Positions 34,259 through 42,900 of a stretch of DNA of 64,000 nt are shown here, one piece after another. Below the pieces are notes generated by a model. That model was given only the letters and a program-made list of their open reading frames with translations, ran no database searches and was not told the DNA's origin. The translations under genes and the position numbers were made by a program. Position 1 is the first letter of the stretch; each line of letters opens with the position of its first letter. Origin of the DNA: Albidovulum marisflavi (lineage in GTDB: Bacteria > Pseudomonadota > Alphaproteobacteria > Rhodobacterales > Rhodobacteraceae); contig NZ_JAOWKY010000004.1 in assembly GCF_025751435.1 (NCBI RefSeq), positions 248,001-312,000 of the forward strand, read 5' to 3'.

Positions 34259-34326
34259 CAGGCGAAGTCATTGACGCCACGGTGAAACCCCTTGGCATGC
34301 GCCAAAAGTGGCGCAGACTTCGCCTG
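34259..34326 (+). ncRNA. Nested long-hairpin element, candidate structured RNA
   Basis: Three co-axial perfect stems can form: CAGGCGAAGTC (34259-34269)/GACTTCGCCTG (34316-34326), CGCCAC (34275-34280)/GTGGCG (34308-34313), and TTGGC (34292-34296)/GCCAA (34301-34305) with an ATGC tetraloop. Internal loops are asymmetric, 5/2 and 11/2 bases. It lies in a non-coding gap 109 bases before a small gene. Orientation is unknown because no clear promoter is visible; it could equally be a palindromic repeat or a leader element. Confidence 0.45.
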
Positions 34327-34434
34327 CCGCGTACATGGAGGGGCGAAAACCTGATATGCTGCACAAGCTGTCGAAGGCCGCGCGGGTGCGCGCGGGGCAG
34401 TTTCACGGCAATCGATCAAAGGGAGGCTTTGACG

Positions 34435-34746
34435 ATGCATGTAATGATCCGCACATATTCCGGGAAAGGCGCGGTCGAACTGACCAAGTTGCTGATAGAT
34501 CGCAAGAGCGAGGTTCAGACGCTGTTAGGCGGGGTTCAGGGGCTTGTCAGCTACGACATTGTCGAGACCGGCGATGGTTGCTTCACTGTGACCGTCTGCA
34601 AGGACAAGGCTGGGACCGACGAAAGCCTGAAGGTGGCCAAGGACTGGCTGAAGTCCAATACGGGCCATTTGGGATTGGCCGCGCCTCAGGTTTTGGAGGG
34701 CAAGTCCGTCGCACACATCGGCGCCACGGAGCGCGCGGCGGCCTAG
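34435..34746 (+). CDS. Small protein, possibly antibiotic-biosynthesis-monooxygenase (ABM) fold
   Basis: A 103-residue soluble protein starting MHVMIRTYSGKGAVEL. The pattern of an N-terminal beta strand, an amphipathic helix (ELTKLLIDRKSEVQTLL), GLVSYDIVETGDGCFTVTVCKDKAG, then DESLKVAKDWL resembles dimeric ABM/Dabb-type ferredoxin-like folds. AGGGAGG lies upstream of the ATG. No catalytic motif is recognised and the function is unknown. It ends at a hairpin shared with pepT. Confidence 0.75.
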   Translation: MHVMIRTYSGKGAVELTKLLIDRKSEVQTLLGGVQGLVSYDIVETGDGCFTVTVCKDKAGTDESLKVAKDWLKSNTGHLGLAAPQVLEGKSVAHIGATERAAA

Positions 34747-34767
34747 AGACCCCGCAAGAGGATTCGA

Positions 34768-34787
34768 GGGGGCCATTCGCGGCCCCC
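34768..34787. terminator. Hairpin between the ABM-like gene and pepT
   Basis: GGGGGCC (34768-34774) pairs with GGCCCCC (34781-34787) between two convergent stop codons. The T tracts are poor, so it is a probable weak bidirectional terminator. Confidence 0.5.
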
Positions 34788-34803
34788 TTGCCTTGCGCTT
34801 TTC

Positions 34804-36045
34804 CTATTTCGGCGATGCCGCCAATTCCACGAGCTTCAAACAGGTCATCGTCGACAATCCCATGTCCTGCACGGAAATCCACTCAAGCGGCCCGTGGATG
34901 TTCTGCATTCCGGTAAAGATGTTGGGGCACGGCACGCCGAGTTCGGTCAGCCGTGATCCGTCCGTGCCGCCGCGGGCGGGAACCGAGATCGGCTCAACCC
35001 CCATGGCGCGGGCGGCCTCGCGGGCAAGTTCGACCGGCCGCATGTCCTTTTCCAGCCAATAGCGCATGTTGCGGTACTGCGGGCGGACTTGGCAGGTGAT
35101 TTCGGCGCGCGGCTCGGTGGCCGCGACGACGTCGCAGACCTGCTGCAGAAGAGCGCCCTTCGCGGCCAGTCCGTCCAGCTCAAAGTCGCGCAGGATGAAC
35201 TTCATCATCGCTTCGGCCGCCGTGCCCTTCATCTCGTAGAGCATGATGAAGCCGTCCCGCCCGTCGGTGGTCTCAGGCGTCATCGAGGCGTGCGGCAGGG
35301 TCTGGGTGATCTTCGCGGCAAGGTGCAGCGCGTTCACCAGCTTGTCCTTGGCGGTTCCCGGGTGGATCGAAACCCCCTTGATCGTCACGATGGCGCCATC
35401 GGCCGAAAAGGTTTCGTACTCGATCTCGCCAACCGTTGCCCCGTCGAACGTATAAGCGAAGTCGGCGCCAAGGTCATCGGGCAGCCGCGCGTCAACGCCG
35501 CGGCCGATCTCTTCATCCGGGGTGAAGGCGATGCGGATCGGTCCGTGCGGAACCTCTGGATTGGCCAGCAGGTGACGTGCCGCGGTCATGATGATCGACA
35601 CGCCCGCCTTGTCATCGGCGCCAAGCAGGGTCGTGCCACTGGCCGTGATGATGTCGTGGCCGTGCTTTTCGCCAAGGTGCGGAAACTCCTCCGGCGTCAT
35701 CATCAGGCCCGGCGCATCCGGAAAGGTCACGGGGCCGCCGTTGTAGTTATGGATGACGCGCGGCTTCACCCCGGTGGCGTTGAAGGCCGGTGCCGTGTCC
35801 ACATGCGCGACAAGCCCGATCACCGGTCCGTCCGCCGTGGCGGGGATGGTGGCCAGAACCGCGCCGTAATCGGTCAGTCTTACGTCCTTCGCGCCGATCT
35901 CGCCCAGTTCCTCAACCAGAAGGCGCTGGAGGACCAGTTGGATTTCGGTCGATGGCGCGCCCTCGCCCTCTTCGTCGCTTTGCGTGTCGATACCTGCGTA
36001 ACGTACCAGGCGCTCTTCCAGTTCGCGGTCGAATTCGGTTCTCAT
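34804..36045 (-). CDS. pepT: Peptidase T (aminotripeptidase, M20B)
   Basis: PepT removes the N-terminal residue from tripeptides in the cytosol. The 413-residue protein carries the zinc motif GLVAHVDTAPAFNA near 78-91, TLLGADDKAGVSIIM near 139-153 with a metal aspartate, FTPDEEIGRGVD near 174-185 with the catalytic glutamates, and the C-terminal RGGTDGSRLTELGVPCPN. It is a single gene downstream of the hflX end of the nitrogen-control block. Confidence 0.95.
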   Translation of the reverse strand: MRTEFDRELEERLVRYAGIDTQSDEEGEGAPSTEIQLVLQRLLVEELGEIGAKDVRLTDYGAVLATIPATADGPVIGLVAHVDTAPAFNATGVKPRVIHNYNGGPVTFPDAPGLMMTPEEFPHLGEKHGHDIITASGTTLLGADDKAGVSIIMTAARHLLANPEVPHGPIRIAFTPDEEIGRGVDARLPDDLGADFAYTFDGATVGEIEYETFSADGAIVTIKGVSIHPGTAKDKLVNALHLAAKITQTLPHASMTPETTDGRDGFIMLYEMKGTAAEAMMKFILRDFELDGLAAKGALLQQVCDVVAATEPRAEITCQVRPQYRNMRYWLEKDMRPVELAREAARAMGVEPISVPARGGTDGSRLTELGVPCPNIFTGMQNIHGPLEWISVQDMGLSTMTCLKLVELAASPK

Positions 36046-36071
36046 GCCGGTCCTTTCCGGGGAAGGCCCCC

Positions 36072-37373
36072 CTACCCTTGCCGCATCCTGTCCAGTTCGG
36101 CGCGCTGTCGTTCCGTAAGCGCCACGGTCATTTCGTGTCCGTCTTCACGGTCACGCTCATCCTTGACCACGCCCTGTTCATGCAGCCAGGCGCGTGCGCG
36201 GCCTTCGTCATAGCCGATCGTCAGGGTTTCGACGGTGCGCTTTTCGTCAAGCGCCCCCGACACCGCGTCCAGCAAAGCGCCTAGTCCCTCGCCTGTCAGG
36301 GCGCTGACCGTGTGAATTCCGGGGGTGCGGGCGTCCTGCACCAGAAGGGCCGCGCGCTGATCCGGGGTTAAAAGGTCGATCTTGTTCCAGACCTCGAAGA
36401 CCGGAACATCCTCGTCCACGCCCAGGCTCTCCAGAATGTCCTGGACGTCAGCGGCCTGTTCCTCGGTCTCCGGGTGGGCAATGTCGCGGACATGCAGAAT
36501 CAGGTCCGCTTCCAGGACCTCTTCCAGCGTCGCGCGAAAGGCCGCGACAAGCTGCGTCGGCAGGTCCGAGATGAATCCGACCGTGTCCGAAAGGATCACC
36601 TTCTTGCCCGAAGGAAGCGTCACCCCGCGCATGGTGGGATCAAGCGTGGCAAAGAGCATGTCCTTCGCCAGAACATCCGCCCCCGTCATGCGGTTGAAAA
36701 GCGTGGACTTTCCAGCGTTCGTGTAGCCCACCAGCGCGACGATCGGAAACGGGACCTTGCGCCGCGCGGCGCGGTGCAGTTCGCGCGTCTTGACCACCTT
36801 GCCCAACTGGCGGCGGATCTTGAGCACCTCTTCGTCGATCGCGCGCCGGTCGGCCTCGATCTGCGTCTCACCGGGCCCGCCCACGAAGCCCAGACCGCCG
36901 CGCTGACGTTCCAAGTGGGTCCAGGCGCGCACCAGCCGCGTTCGCTGATAGGACAGCGCTGCCAGTTCCACCTGCAATACGCCTTCGCGGGTATGCGCGC
37001 GATCGGCGAAGATTTCCAGGATCAGGCCGGTCCGGTCGAGAAGCTTGACCTCCCACTCCCTCTCGAGGTTGCGCTGCTGAACCGGCGTGACCGGGCCATC
37101 GACCAAAACCAGTTCGACCTCGTCGGACTGGATCCGCGCCTTGAGTTCTTCGATCTTGCCCGCGCCGAACAACATGCCGGGATGTGGCTTGGCCAGACGC
37201 ACGACCTCGGCGCCCGTCACCTCAAGGTCGGGCAGCGCTGCGGCCAGGGAAACCGCCTCGGCCAACGCCAGATCAGGCGCGCGCCGGCGGCGTTCGGATT
37301 TAAGGTCAGGGTGCAGTACAAGAGCCCTGGTCGGCCCCTTCCTGGTGGTGCCGTTGTCGCCTTGTCCCGTCAA
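36072..37373 (-). CDS. hflX: GTPase HflX
   Basis: HflX is a ribosome-associated GTPase that splits stalled ribosomes under stress. The 433 residues contain the N-terminal HflX domain (HPGMLFGAGKIEELKARI near 63-80), the GGPGETQIEADRR motif near 165-177, G1 GYTNAGKSTLFNRM near 216-229, G3 DTVGF near 262, and NKID near 337. The start codon appears to be TTG at 37373, 12 bases after the hfq stop; I see no better ATG or GTG nearby. The hfq-hflX order is conserved in proteobacteria. Confidence 0.93.
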   Translation of the reverse strand: MTGQGDNGTTRKGPTRALVLHPDLKSERRRRAPDLALAEAVSLAAALPDLEVTGAEVVRLAKPHPGMLFGAGKIEELKARIQSDEVELVLVDGPVTPVQQRNLEREWEVKLLDRTGLILEIFADRAHTREGVLQVELAALSYQRTRLVRAWTHLERQRGGLGFVGGPGETQIEADRRAIDEEVLKIRRQLGKVVKTRELHRAARRKVPFPIVALVGYTNAGKSTLFNRMTGADVLAKDMLFATLDPTMRGVTLPSGKKVILSDTVGFISDLPTQLVAAFRATLEEVLEADLILHVRDIAHPETEEQAADVQDILESLGVDEDVPVFEVWNKIDLLTPDQRAALLVQDARTPGIHTVSALTGEGLGALLDAVSGALDEKRTVETLTIGYDEGRARAWLHEQGVVKDERDREDGHEMTVALTERQRAELDRMRQG

Positions 37374-37384
37374 ATCAAGTCCGC

Positions 37385-37618
37385 TCAGTCTTCGCCCTCG
37401 TACAGCGAGATCGGCTGCCCTGGCATGATGGTCGAAATCGCGTGCTTGTAGACAAGCTGCGATTGTCCGTCGCGGCGCAGAAGCACACAGAAATTATCGA
37501 ACCACGTTATGACGCCCTGAAGCTTCACTCCGTTGATGAGGAAGATAGTGACCGGAACCTTGGTCTTCCTGACGTGGTTCAGAAATGCGTCCTGCAAATT
37601 CTGTTTGTCGGCAGCCAT
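37385..37618 (-). CDS. hfq: RNA chaperone Hfq
   Basis: Hfq is a hexameric Sm-like protein that pairs small RNAs with mRNAs. The 77-residue protein has the Sm1 motif ([21 protein letters not shown]) and Sm2 motif ([13 protein letters not shown], ending with the YKH that contacts uridines). The short C-terminal tail is usual for alphaproteobacteria. Transcribed with hflX and probably the upstream trk genes. Confidence 0.98.
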   Translation of the reverse strand: MAADKQNLQDAFLNHVRKTKVPVTIFLINGVKLQGVITWFDNFCVLLRRDGQSQLVYKHAISTIMPGQPISLYEGED

Positions 37619-37743
37619 TTTGTTTATCGCCTTCTATCCGTGCGGGGTTGATCGCCCCTCGGCGCTGCACCGGAGGCTTGCGATGAGTATGCGTATGTTT
37701 GGGAAACTTTCCAGCCCCCCGTCACCGCTTTTCTGACGCTGGG

Positions 37744-39261
37744 TCAATTGCGCCAGAAGTCGGGGTTCAAGAGCGCGATGATGGCAAGTGTCTCCAACCG
37801 TCCCAGCACCATGGCCGCCGCGACCACGGTCTTGGCCCAGGCGTCGAGCGTCGCCCAGTCGATCGGCGCGCTGCCGGCGACGTTGGCCAGCGGGCCGGTG
37901 GTGGACAACGCAGCCACGGACAGGATCGTCGTCTTCTCGAAATCGAGGCCCGAAAGCGAAAGCGCCAGCATCGTCACGGCGATGGACAGCGCAAAGAGCA
38001 TGAAGAACACCCACGCCATCTGTGCGCCCTGACGGCGAAGCTTTCGCGCGACGGCCCCCGAGCCGCCGATGGAAGAGGGGTGAACCAGCCGCTCGACTTC
38101 GCGTTCCCCGTGGCGATAAAGCGCGTAGACACGCAACAGCTTGACCCCGCCTGCGGTGGTCGCGACGCCGCCGCCGATGACGGCAAGCCCTGCCAGGATC
38201 AGCCCCGGCGTAGCCAGTCCCGACCAGTTTCGTGCTTCTTCCCAACTGGCGGATTCGAAGCCTGTCGTGGTCAGGAAGGACAGCACGGTGAAAACGGCGC
38301 CCCATATCGCCAGCAGCGCCTGACCGATGCCCGGAACCTCGTCGATCTCAAGCGCGCCGATCCAGTGGCGCAGGAACAGCAGCGCGGGAAGCGTCACGAT
38401 GAACAGCAGCCCGAAGCGCAGCTCGGGATCCTGAAACAGCCGTTGCGCGCCGACCTGCAGCTTGCCCGACGGGTAAAACCGGCGCGTCAGCGCCAGGAAA
38501 AGAAAGAGGAAGATCAGGATTTCACCGCCAGGACCCGAAGGCGCTGCGGCCATTCCCCCGACGGGTGAGATGCCCGAGGTCGCAAGCGTGGACATCGCAT
38601 GGCAGGCCGCGATCAGCGAAGGGTCCCCGGCAAGGATCAGCACAATCCATAGGATGACGGTCAAGGCGACATAGACCGGCAAGATGCTGATGGAAGCCCG
38701 GGCCAGGCGCCCCCTGAGATCGACGACACGCAGGTTGAAGCCTGCTCCGGCCAACCCCGTTGCGCTGGCGCCACCCGCGCCCAGAACCTCGAACCCGCCC
38801 AGATTCATCGGCGCCAATACGGCGACGGCAGAGACCAGTATGATCGCTCCGCCCATCCACCCGGCCAGCGCGCGCCACAGGTGCACCGAAGGCGGCAGCC
38901 GGTCGGGCGCGAACAAGGTGGCACCGGTGGTGGTCAGAGACGAAACCATTTCCCACCAAGCATTCAGAAATGACGTGTCCGGAATCGCCTCGGATACCGG
39001 CACGGCCAGCATGAGCGGCAGAATCGTGAAACACCCCAGCAGCGTCAAAAGCTGCCCGCGGGGCGTGTCGTCCTGTCGGCCCGCCGCGGTCGCGAACCCG
39101 ATCAGGGCGATCAGGATCAGAAACAGCGTGCCTGAATAGAAGAAGGCCCGCGCGACATGGTGGTCTCTGATGCTGATCGCGTGCAGCGCCGGCAAATACA
39201 TCAAGAGCGCGCCGATCCCCATCAGCAGCACCAGAACCGGGACATTGCGCAGACGATGCAT
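37744..39261 (-). CDS. trkH: TrkH/TrkG-type potassium transporter subunit
   Basis: A 505-residue multi-helix membrane protein. The four selectivity-filter P-loops of the SKT family are visible in part as SLTTTGATLF near 109-118, STLATSGISPVGG near 225, FLTTTGFES near 330 and ALSTTGPLANV near 448. It conducts potassium under control of cytosolic TrkA, whose gene lies immediately upstream with a 3-base gap. The pair is within the ntr-hfq block as in other Rhodobacterales. Confidence 0.93.
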   Translation of the reverse strand: MHRLRNVPVLVLLMGIGALLMYLPALHAISIRDHHVARAFFYSGTLFLILIALIGFATAAGRQDDTPRGQLLTLLGCFTILPLMLAVPVSEAIPDTSFLNAWWEMVSSLTTTGATLFAPDRLPPSVHLWRALAGWMGGAIILVSAVAVLAPMNLGGFEVLGAGGASATGLAGAGFNLRVVDLRGRLARASISILPVYVALTVILWIVLILAGDPSLIAACHAMSTLATSGISPVGGMAAAPSGPGGEILIFLFLFLALTRRFYPSGKLQVGAQRLFQDPELRFGLLFIVTLPALLFLRHWIGALEIDEVPGIGQALLAIWGAVFTVLSFLTTTGFESASWEEARNWSGLATPGLILAGLAVIGGGVATTAGGVKLLRVYALYRHGEREVERLVHPSSIGGSGAVARKLRRQGAQMAWVFFMLFALSIAVTMLALSLSGLDFEKTTILSVAALSTTGPLANVAGSAPIDWATLDAWAKTVVAAAMVLGRLETLAIIALLNPDFWRN

Positions 39262-39264
39262 CGT

Positions 39265-40641
39265 TCAGAAGAAGTCGATGGAGACCTGGAGAAGCCGCTC
39301 CACCTCGGGCACGTCGCCCGTCATGCAGAACAGCGCGATGACATCGCCCTCCTCGATCTTGGTGTCGCCGGACGGTTTGACGACCCGGTCGCCTTTCATC
39401 AGCGCGCCGACCAGAACGCCCTCGGGGAATTCGACGTCGCGCAGCAGCCTGCCGGATATCGGCGAGGTCGAAAGAACCTGCGCCTCGATCAGTTCCGCCT
39501 CGCTGTCGCCGATCGAATAGATCGCGCGCACCCTGCCGTGCCGGATGTAACGCAGGATCGAGGATACGGTGGTCGCCCGCGGGTTGATGTAGGCGTCGAT
39601 GTCCAGCGCCGCCATCAGAGGCGTCAACGTCGGATCGTTCACAAGAGCGATTGCCAGCTTGCACCCCACCTGTTTGGCGCGAACCGCGGCAAGGATGTTG
39701 GTCTTGTCGTCGTCGGTGACGGCCAGCACAGCGTCAGCCCGATCGATGTTGGCCTCGATCAGCAGTTCCATGTCCATGCCGTCGCCGTTCAGGACGATCG
39801 TGCGTTCCAGCATGTCGGCCGCGCGTTCCGCCTGGATGCGGTTGCGCTCGATCACCTTGGCGCGGACCCGATCGGTGCGCGCCTCAAGCGCGCGAGCGAC
39901 GGCAAGGCCCACATTGCCGCCGCCGATGATGACGATGCGTTCCTGCTTCTTCGTCGTCTTGCCGAAGATTTCCAGCGTGCGGCCCACATCCTCGGAATGG
40001 GTGAAGACATAGATCTGATCGCCGGCGAAAAGCTGATCGCCGGGCTCGGGCGCAAACAGACGGCCATCGCGACGAATGCCCACCACGATCGCCCGAAGGG
40101 TCGAAAACAGGTCGGTCAGCTGTCTTAGCGGCGTGTTGAGGACCGGACACTCACCGTCAAGCGCGATCCCCAGAAGCTGCGCCCTGCCGTTCATGAAGCT
40201 TTCGGTGTCAAAGGTCGAAGGTGCGGCAAGCCGCTGCAGCGCCGCCTCGGCGACCTCGCGCTCCGGGCTGATCACGACATCGATGGGCAGGTGGTCGCGG
40301 CGATACAGGTCGGAATAGATGGCGTCCTGGTAGGACTGCGCGCGCAGTCGCGCCACCTTGCGCGTGATGCCGAAGATCGAGTGCGCGACCTGACAGGTGA
40401 TCATGTTCACCTCGTCCGAATGGGTGGCGGCGATGATCATGTCCGCATCGCGCGCGCCCGCGCGATCCAACACGTCCGGATAGGACGCAAAGCCCGTGAT
40501 GCCTTGAACGTCCAGCGTTTCGGTCGCGCGCCTTACCAGATCGGGATTGACGTCGACGACGGTGACATCGTTCTTTTCTCCGGAAAGCTGGCGGGCAATT
40601 TGCCAACCGACCTGGCCCGCGCCGCAGATGATGACCTTCAT
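39265..40641 (-). CDS. trkA: Trk potassium uptake regulator TrkA
   Basis: A 458-residue cytosolic ring protein with two RCK domains. The NAD-binding glycine motifs are MKVIICGAGQVGWQIARQL at 1-19 and IVIIGGGNVGLAVARALE near 230-247. C-terminal TrkA_C domains are at about 140-215 and 370-455. It gates TrkH in response to nucleotides. It is preceded by the DUF4386 gene rather than directly by ntrX. Confidence 0.95.
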   Translation of the reverse strand: MKVIICGAGQVGWQIARQLSGEKNDVTVVDVNPDLVRRATETLDVQGITGFASYPDVLDRAGARDADMIIAATHSDEVNMITCQVAHSIFGITRKVARLRAQSYQDAIYSDLYRRDHLPIDVVISPEREVAEAALQRLAAPSTFDTESFMNGRAQLLGIALDGECPVLNTPLRQLTDLFSTLRAIVVGIRRDGRLFAPEPGDQLFAGDQIYVFTHSEDVGRTLEIFGKTTKKQERIVIIGGGNVGLAVARALEARTDRVRAKVIERNRIQAERAADMLERTIVLNGDGMDMELLIEANIDRADAVLAVTDDDKTNILAAVRAKQVGCKLAIALVNDPTLTPLMAALDIDAYINPRATTVSSILRYIRHGRVRAIYSIGDSEAELIEAQVLSTSPISGRLLRDVEFPEGVLVGALMKGDRVVKPSGDTKIEEGDVIALFCMTGDVPEVERLLQVSIDFF

Positions 40642-40696
40642 TCCCTCTGTTCCCTTTCAGGCCGCCGCTCTTGATAGGCGCACGAGGCGGGCGGGG

Positions 40697-41401
40697 TCAA
40701 TGCGCCACCGTGGGCGGTGACGACGGCCGACGCAACCCTTTCGCAACAAGCAGAAGGGCAAGGGCACTTTCGGCCAGAAGCGGCAGCGCATAGGCGTAGG
40801 CAAAGCTTTCCGCAAGCGATGGTGCCAGCAGGCGCAGAAAGCTGCCTGTCAGGTAGACGATGCCCGAAGCGAAGATGAGCCAACCGATGACCTTCGGCGC
40901 CCAATCTGCCCGGTAAAGCAAGATTCCCAGCATCACGCAGGACATGCCGAAGAAGACAAGCGCCAGATCGTAGCCCGCCGCGTGGAGTTGAAGGCTATGA
41001 AGTGCCTGCGCCGCCGGCTCAAGGACGGGCGACGTGTCGGTCAGCACCTGTAGTGCCGCAACCTGATTGATAAGGTTACCACCAAGGATCGCCGTCTGAA
41101 CCAGTCGGAAGACCAAGGCCAGAAGTGCGATCGTGGCGCCGACGGGGCGAAGCAGAAGGTAAAGCAGGACGGCCAGCCCGACATCGCAAACAGCCATGAT
41201 CGTGTCGGCCGCCAGGCCCAGACGAAATAGCCCTTCGTTTGCAAGGATGTTTGCCGCCGTCTCCGCCGCATCTTCGGGCACGACCAGGGCCATGCGCACG
41301 AACGCCTCGCTCCAAACGCCCGCGAAGATGATCACCAGATAGAGCAAACCGGCCCAAAGGGCTTGTCCCCGGACCAGGGTCGGCGTCTTGGAAGGCTCCA
41401 T
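40697..41401 (-). CDS. DUF4386-family membrane protein
   Basis: A 234-residue protein with about six hydrophobic segments. The stretches LYLVIIFAGVWSEAFVRMAL near 18-37 and MAVCDVGLAVLLYLLLRPVG near 70-89 fit the DUF4386 family, which has no known function. It lies on the same strand between ntrX and trkA, with 83 bases upstream and 55 downstream, interrupting an otherwise conserved gene order. Confidence 0.8.
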   Translation of the reverse strand: MEPSKTPTLVRGQALWAGLLYLVIIFAGVWSEAFVRMALVVPEDAAETAANILANEGLFRLGLAADTIMAVCDVGLAVLLYLLLRPVGATIALLALVFRLVQTAILGGNLINQVAALQVLTDTSPVLEPAAQALHSLQLHAAGYDLALVFFGMSCVMLGILLYRADWAPKVIGWLIFASGIVYLTGSFLRLLAPSLAESFAYAYALPLLAESALALLLVAKGLRRPSSPPTVAH

Positions 41402-41484
41402 GCATCATCCTCCTGAGGGCAGGAAAGCCGGCACGGGAAGATGGCGAGAACTGATTGGACGGCGCTGCCGGAAGGGTCCGGCGC

Positions 41485-42900
41485 TCAGGCCTCTTCCTCC
41501 ATGTCCTCCTCCTCGAGATGGGCGAACCGTGCCCCTGACTTCGAGGTCGTGACCACCCCCAATGACTTGAGTTTCCGATGCAGCGCCGACCTTTCCATTC
41601 CCACGAAGTTCGCGGTGCGGCTGATGTTCCCGCCGAAACGGTTGATCTGGGTCAGCAGGTATTCCCGTTCGAACAGCTCGCGCGCCTCGCGAAGCGGAAG
41701 AGTCGCCAAGGCACCGCCCAGGATCACCCTGCCCTCTTCGGGCGAATCTTCGCTCTTGCCGGGCAGCTCGCGCGCATCGATCGCGCCCGAGCCTTCGCCA
41801 AGGATCAGCATCCGTTCGATGACGTTGCGAAGCTGGCGGATGTTGCCGGGCCACGGCATCGTCTGCATGAGCGCTTCGGCCTCTTCGCTCAGCTCGCGCA
41901 GCGGCAAGCCCTGCGTCTTGTTGAAATGCTCGATGAAGTGCCGGGCGAGCTCGGGAATATCCTCGCGCCGTTCGTCAAGCGAAGGCACGCCGATCGGCAC
42001 CACGTTCAGCCTGTCGTAAAGCTCCTGGCGGAACCTGCCGGCGGCGATCTCGGACGCCAGGTTCCGTGTGGTCGAGGAAATCACCCGCAGGTCGACGCGC
42101 ACTTTGTCCGAACCGCCCACGCGGGTGAACTGCTGTTCGGTCAGAACGCGCAGGATCTTGGACTGCGTGCCCGTCGGCATGTCGGCGACTTCATCAAAAT
42201 AGACGATTCCGCCATGCGCTTGTTCCAGAAGGCCCTTTTCGACCCCGCGCTCCGTCGTTTCGCGACCGAAAAGCACCTCTTCCATGCGTTCGGGCTCTAT
42301 CGCGGCGGACGCGACAGATATGAATGGGCCGCCCGCGCGGTTGGAATGCTGGTGGATGTAGCGGGCCGCGACCTCCTTGCCCGAACCGGGCTGACCGGTC
42401 AGCATCACCCTCCCGTTCGACTTCGTGACCTTTTCGAGATTGGACTTCAGCGTGCGGAAAGCGGGGGAATTCCCGATCATGTCGGCCGCATTGGTGTCGC
42501 GCCGCCGCAAGGTCGCGTTTTCACGCCTCAGCCGCGAGGTTTCCATGGCGCGGCTGATGACCACGGTCAGCTGGTCGATGTTGAACGGCTTTTCGATGAA
42601 GTCGTAGGCACCCTGCTTGATCGCGGCGACCGCGATCTCGATGTTGCCGTGGCCCGAAATGATGATGATCGGAATGTCCGGGTTATCACGTTTCACGGTC
42701 TTCAGGATGTCTATCCCGTCCATCCGGCTGTCCTTCAGCCAGATGTCCAGGATCATCAACGCAGGCGGCGCCGCGTTGATTTCAGCCATGCAGTCGTCCG
42801 AGTTTCCGGCGAGCCGGGTGGTAAAGCCTTCGTCCTTGAGAATATCCGAAATCAGTTCGCGAATATCGCGTTCGTCGTCGACGATGAGAATATCGTTCAT
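41485..42900 (-). CDS. ntrX: Response regulator NtrX, GAFTGA-less
   Basis: A 471-residue NtrC-family regulator: receiver domain (phospho-acceptor D52 in LMILDIWLKD), AAA+ domain (Walker A TGQPGSGKE near 168-176, Walker B GGIVYFDEVADM near 230-241), and a Fis-type helix-turn-helix (ISRTANFVGMERSALHRKLKSLG). Where sigma-54 activators have GAFTGA, this protein reads LFGRETTERGVEKGLLEQA, so it should not activate sigma-54 promoters. The ATG overlaps the ntrY stop (ATGA). Confidence 0.95.
   Translation of the reverse strand: MNDILIVDDERDIRELISDILKDEGFTTRLAGNSDDCMAEINAAPPALMILDIWLKDSRMDGIDILKTVKRDNPDIPIIIISGHGNIEIAVAAIKQGAYDFIEKPFNIDQLTVVISRAMETSRLRRENATLRRRDTNAADMIGNSPAFRTLKSNLEKVTKSNGRVMLTGQPGSGKEVAARYIHQHSNRAGGPFISVASAAIEPERMEEVLFGRETTERGVEKGLLEQAHGGIVYFDEVADMPTGTQSKILRVLTEQQFTRVGGSDKVRVDLRVISSTTRNLASEIAAGRFRQELYDRLNVVPIGVPSLDERREDIPELARHFIEHFNKTQGLPLRELSEEAEALMQTMPWPGNIRQLRNVIERMLILGEGSGAIDARELPGKSEDSPEEGRVILGGALATLPLREARELFEREYLLTQINRFGGNISRTANFVGMERSALHRKLKSLGVVTTSKSGARFAHLEEEDMEEEA

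Noticed and set aside
34230-34330. Possible cobalamin riboswitch
   Set aside because: GGTGCAAG and GCCACGGTGA fragments resemble parts of it, but there is no B12 box and the downstream gene is not linked to cobalamin.
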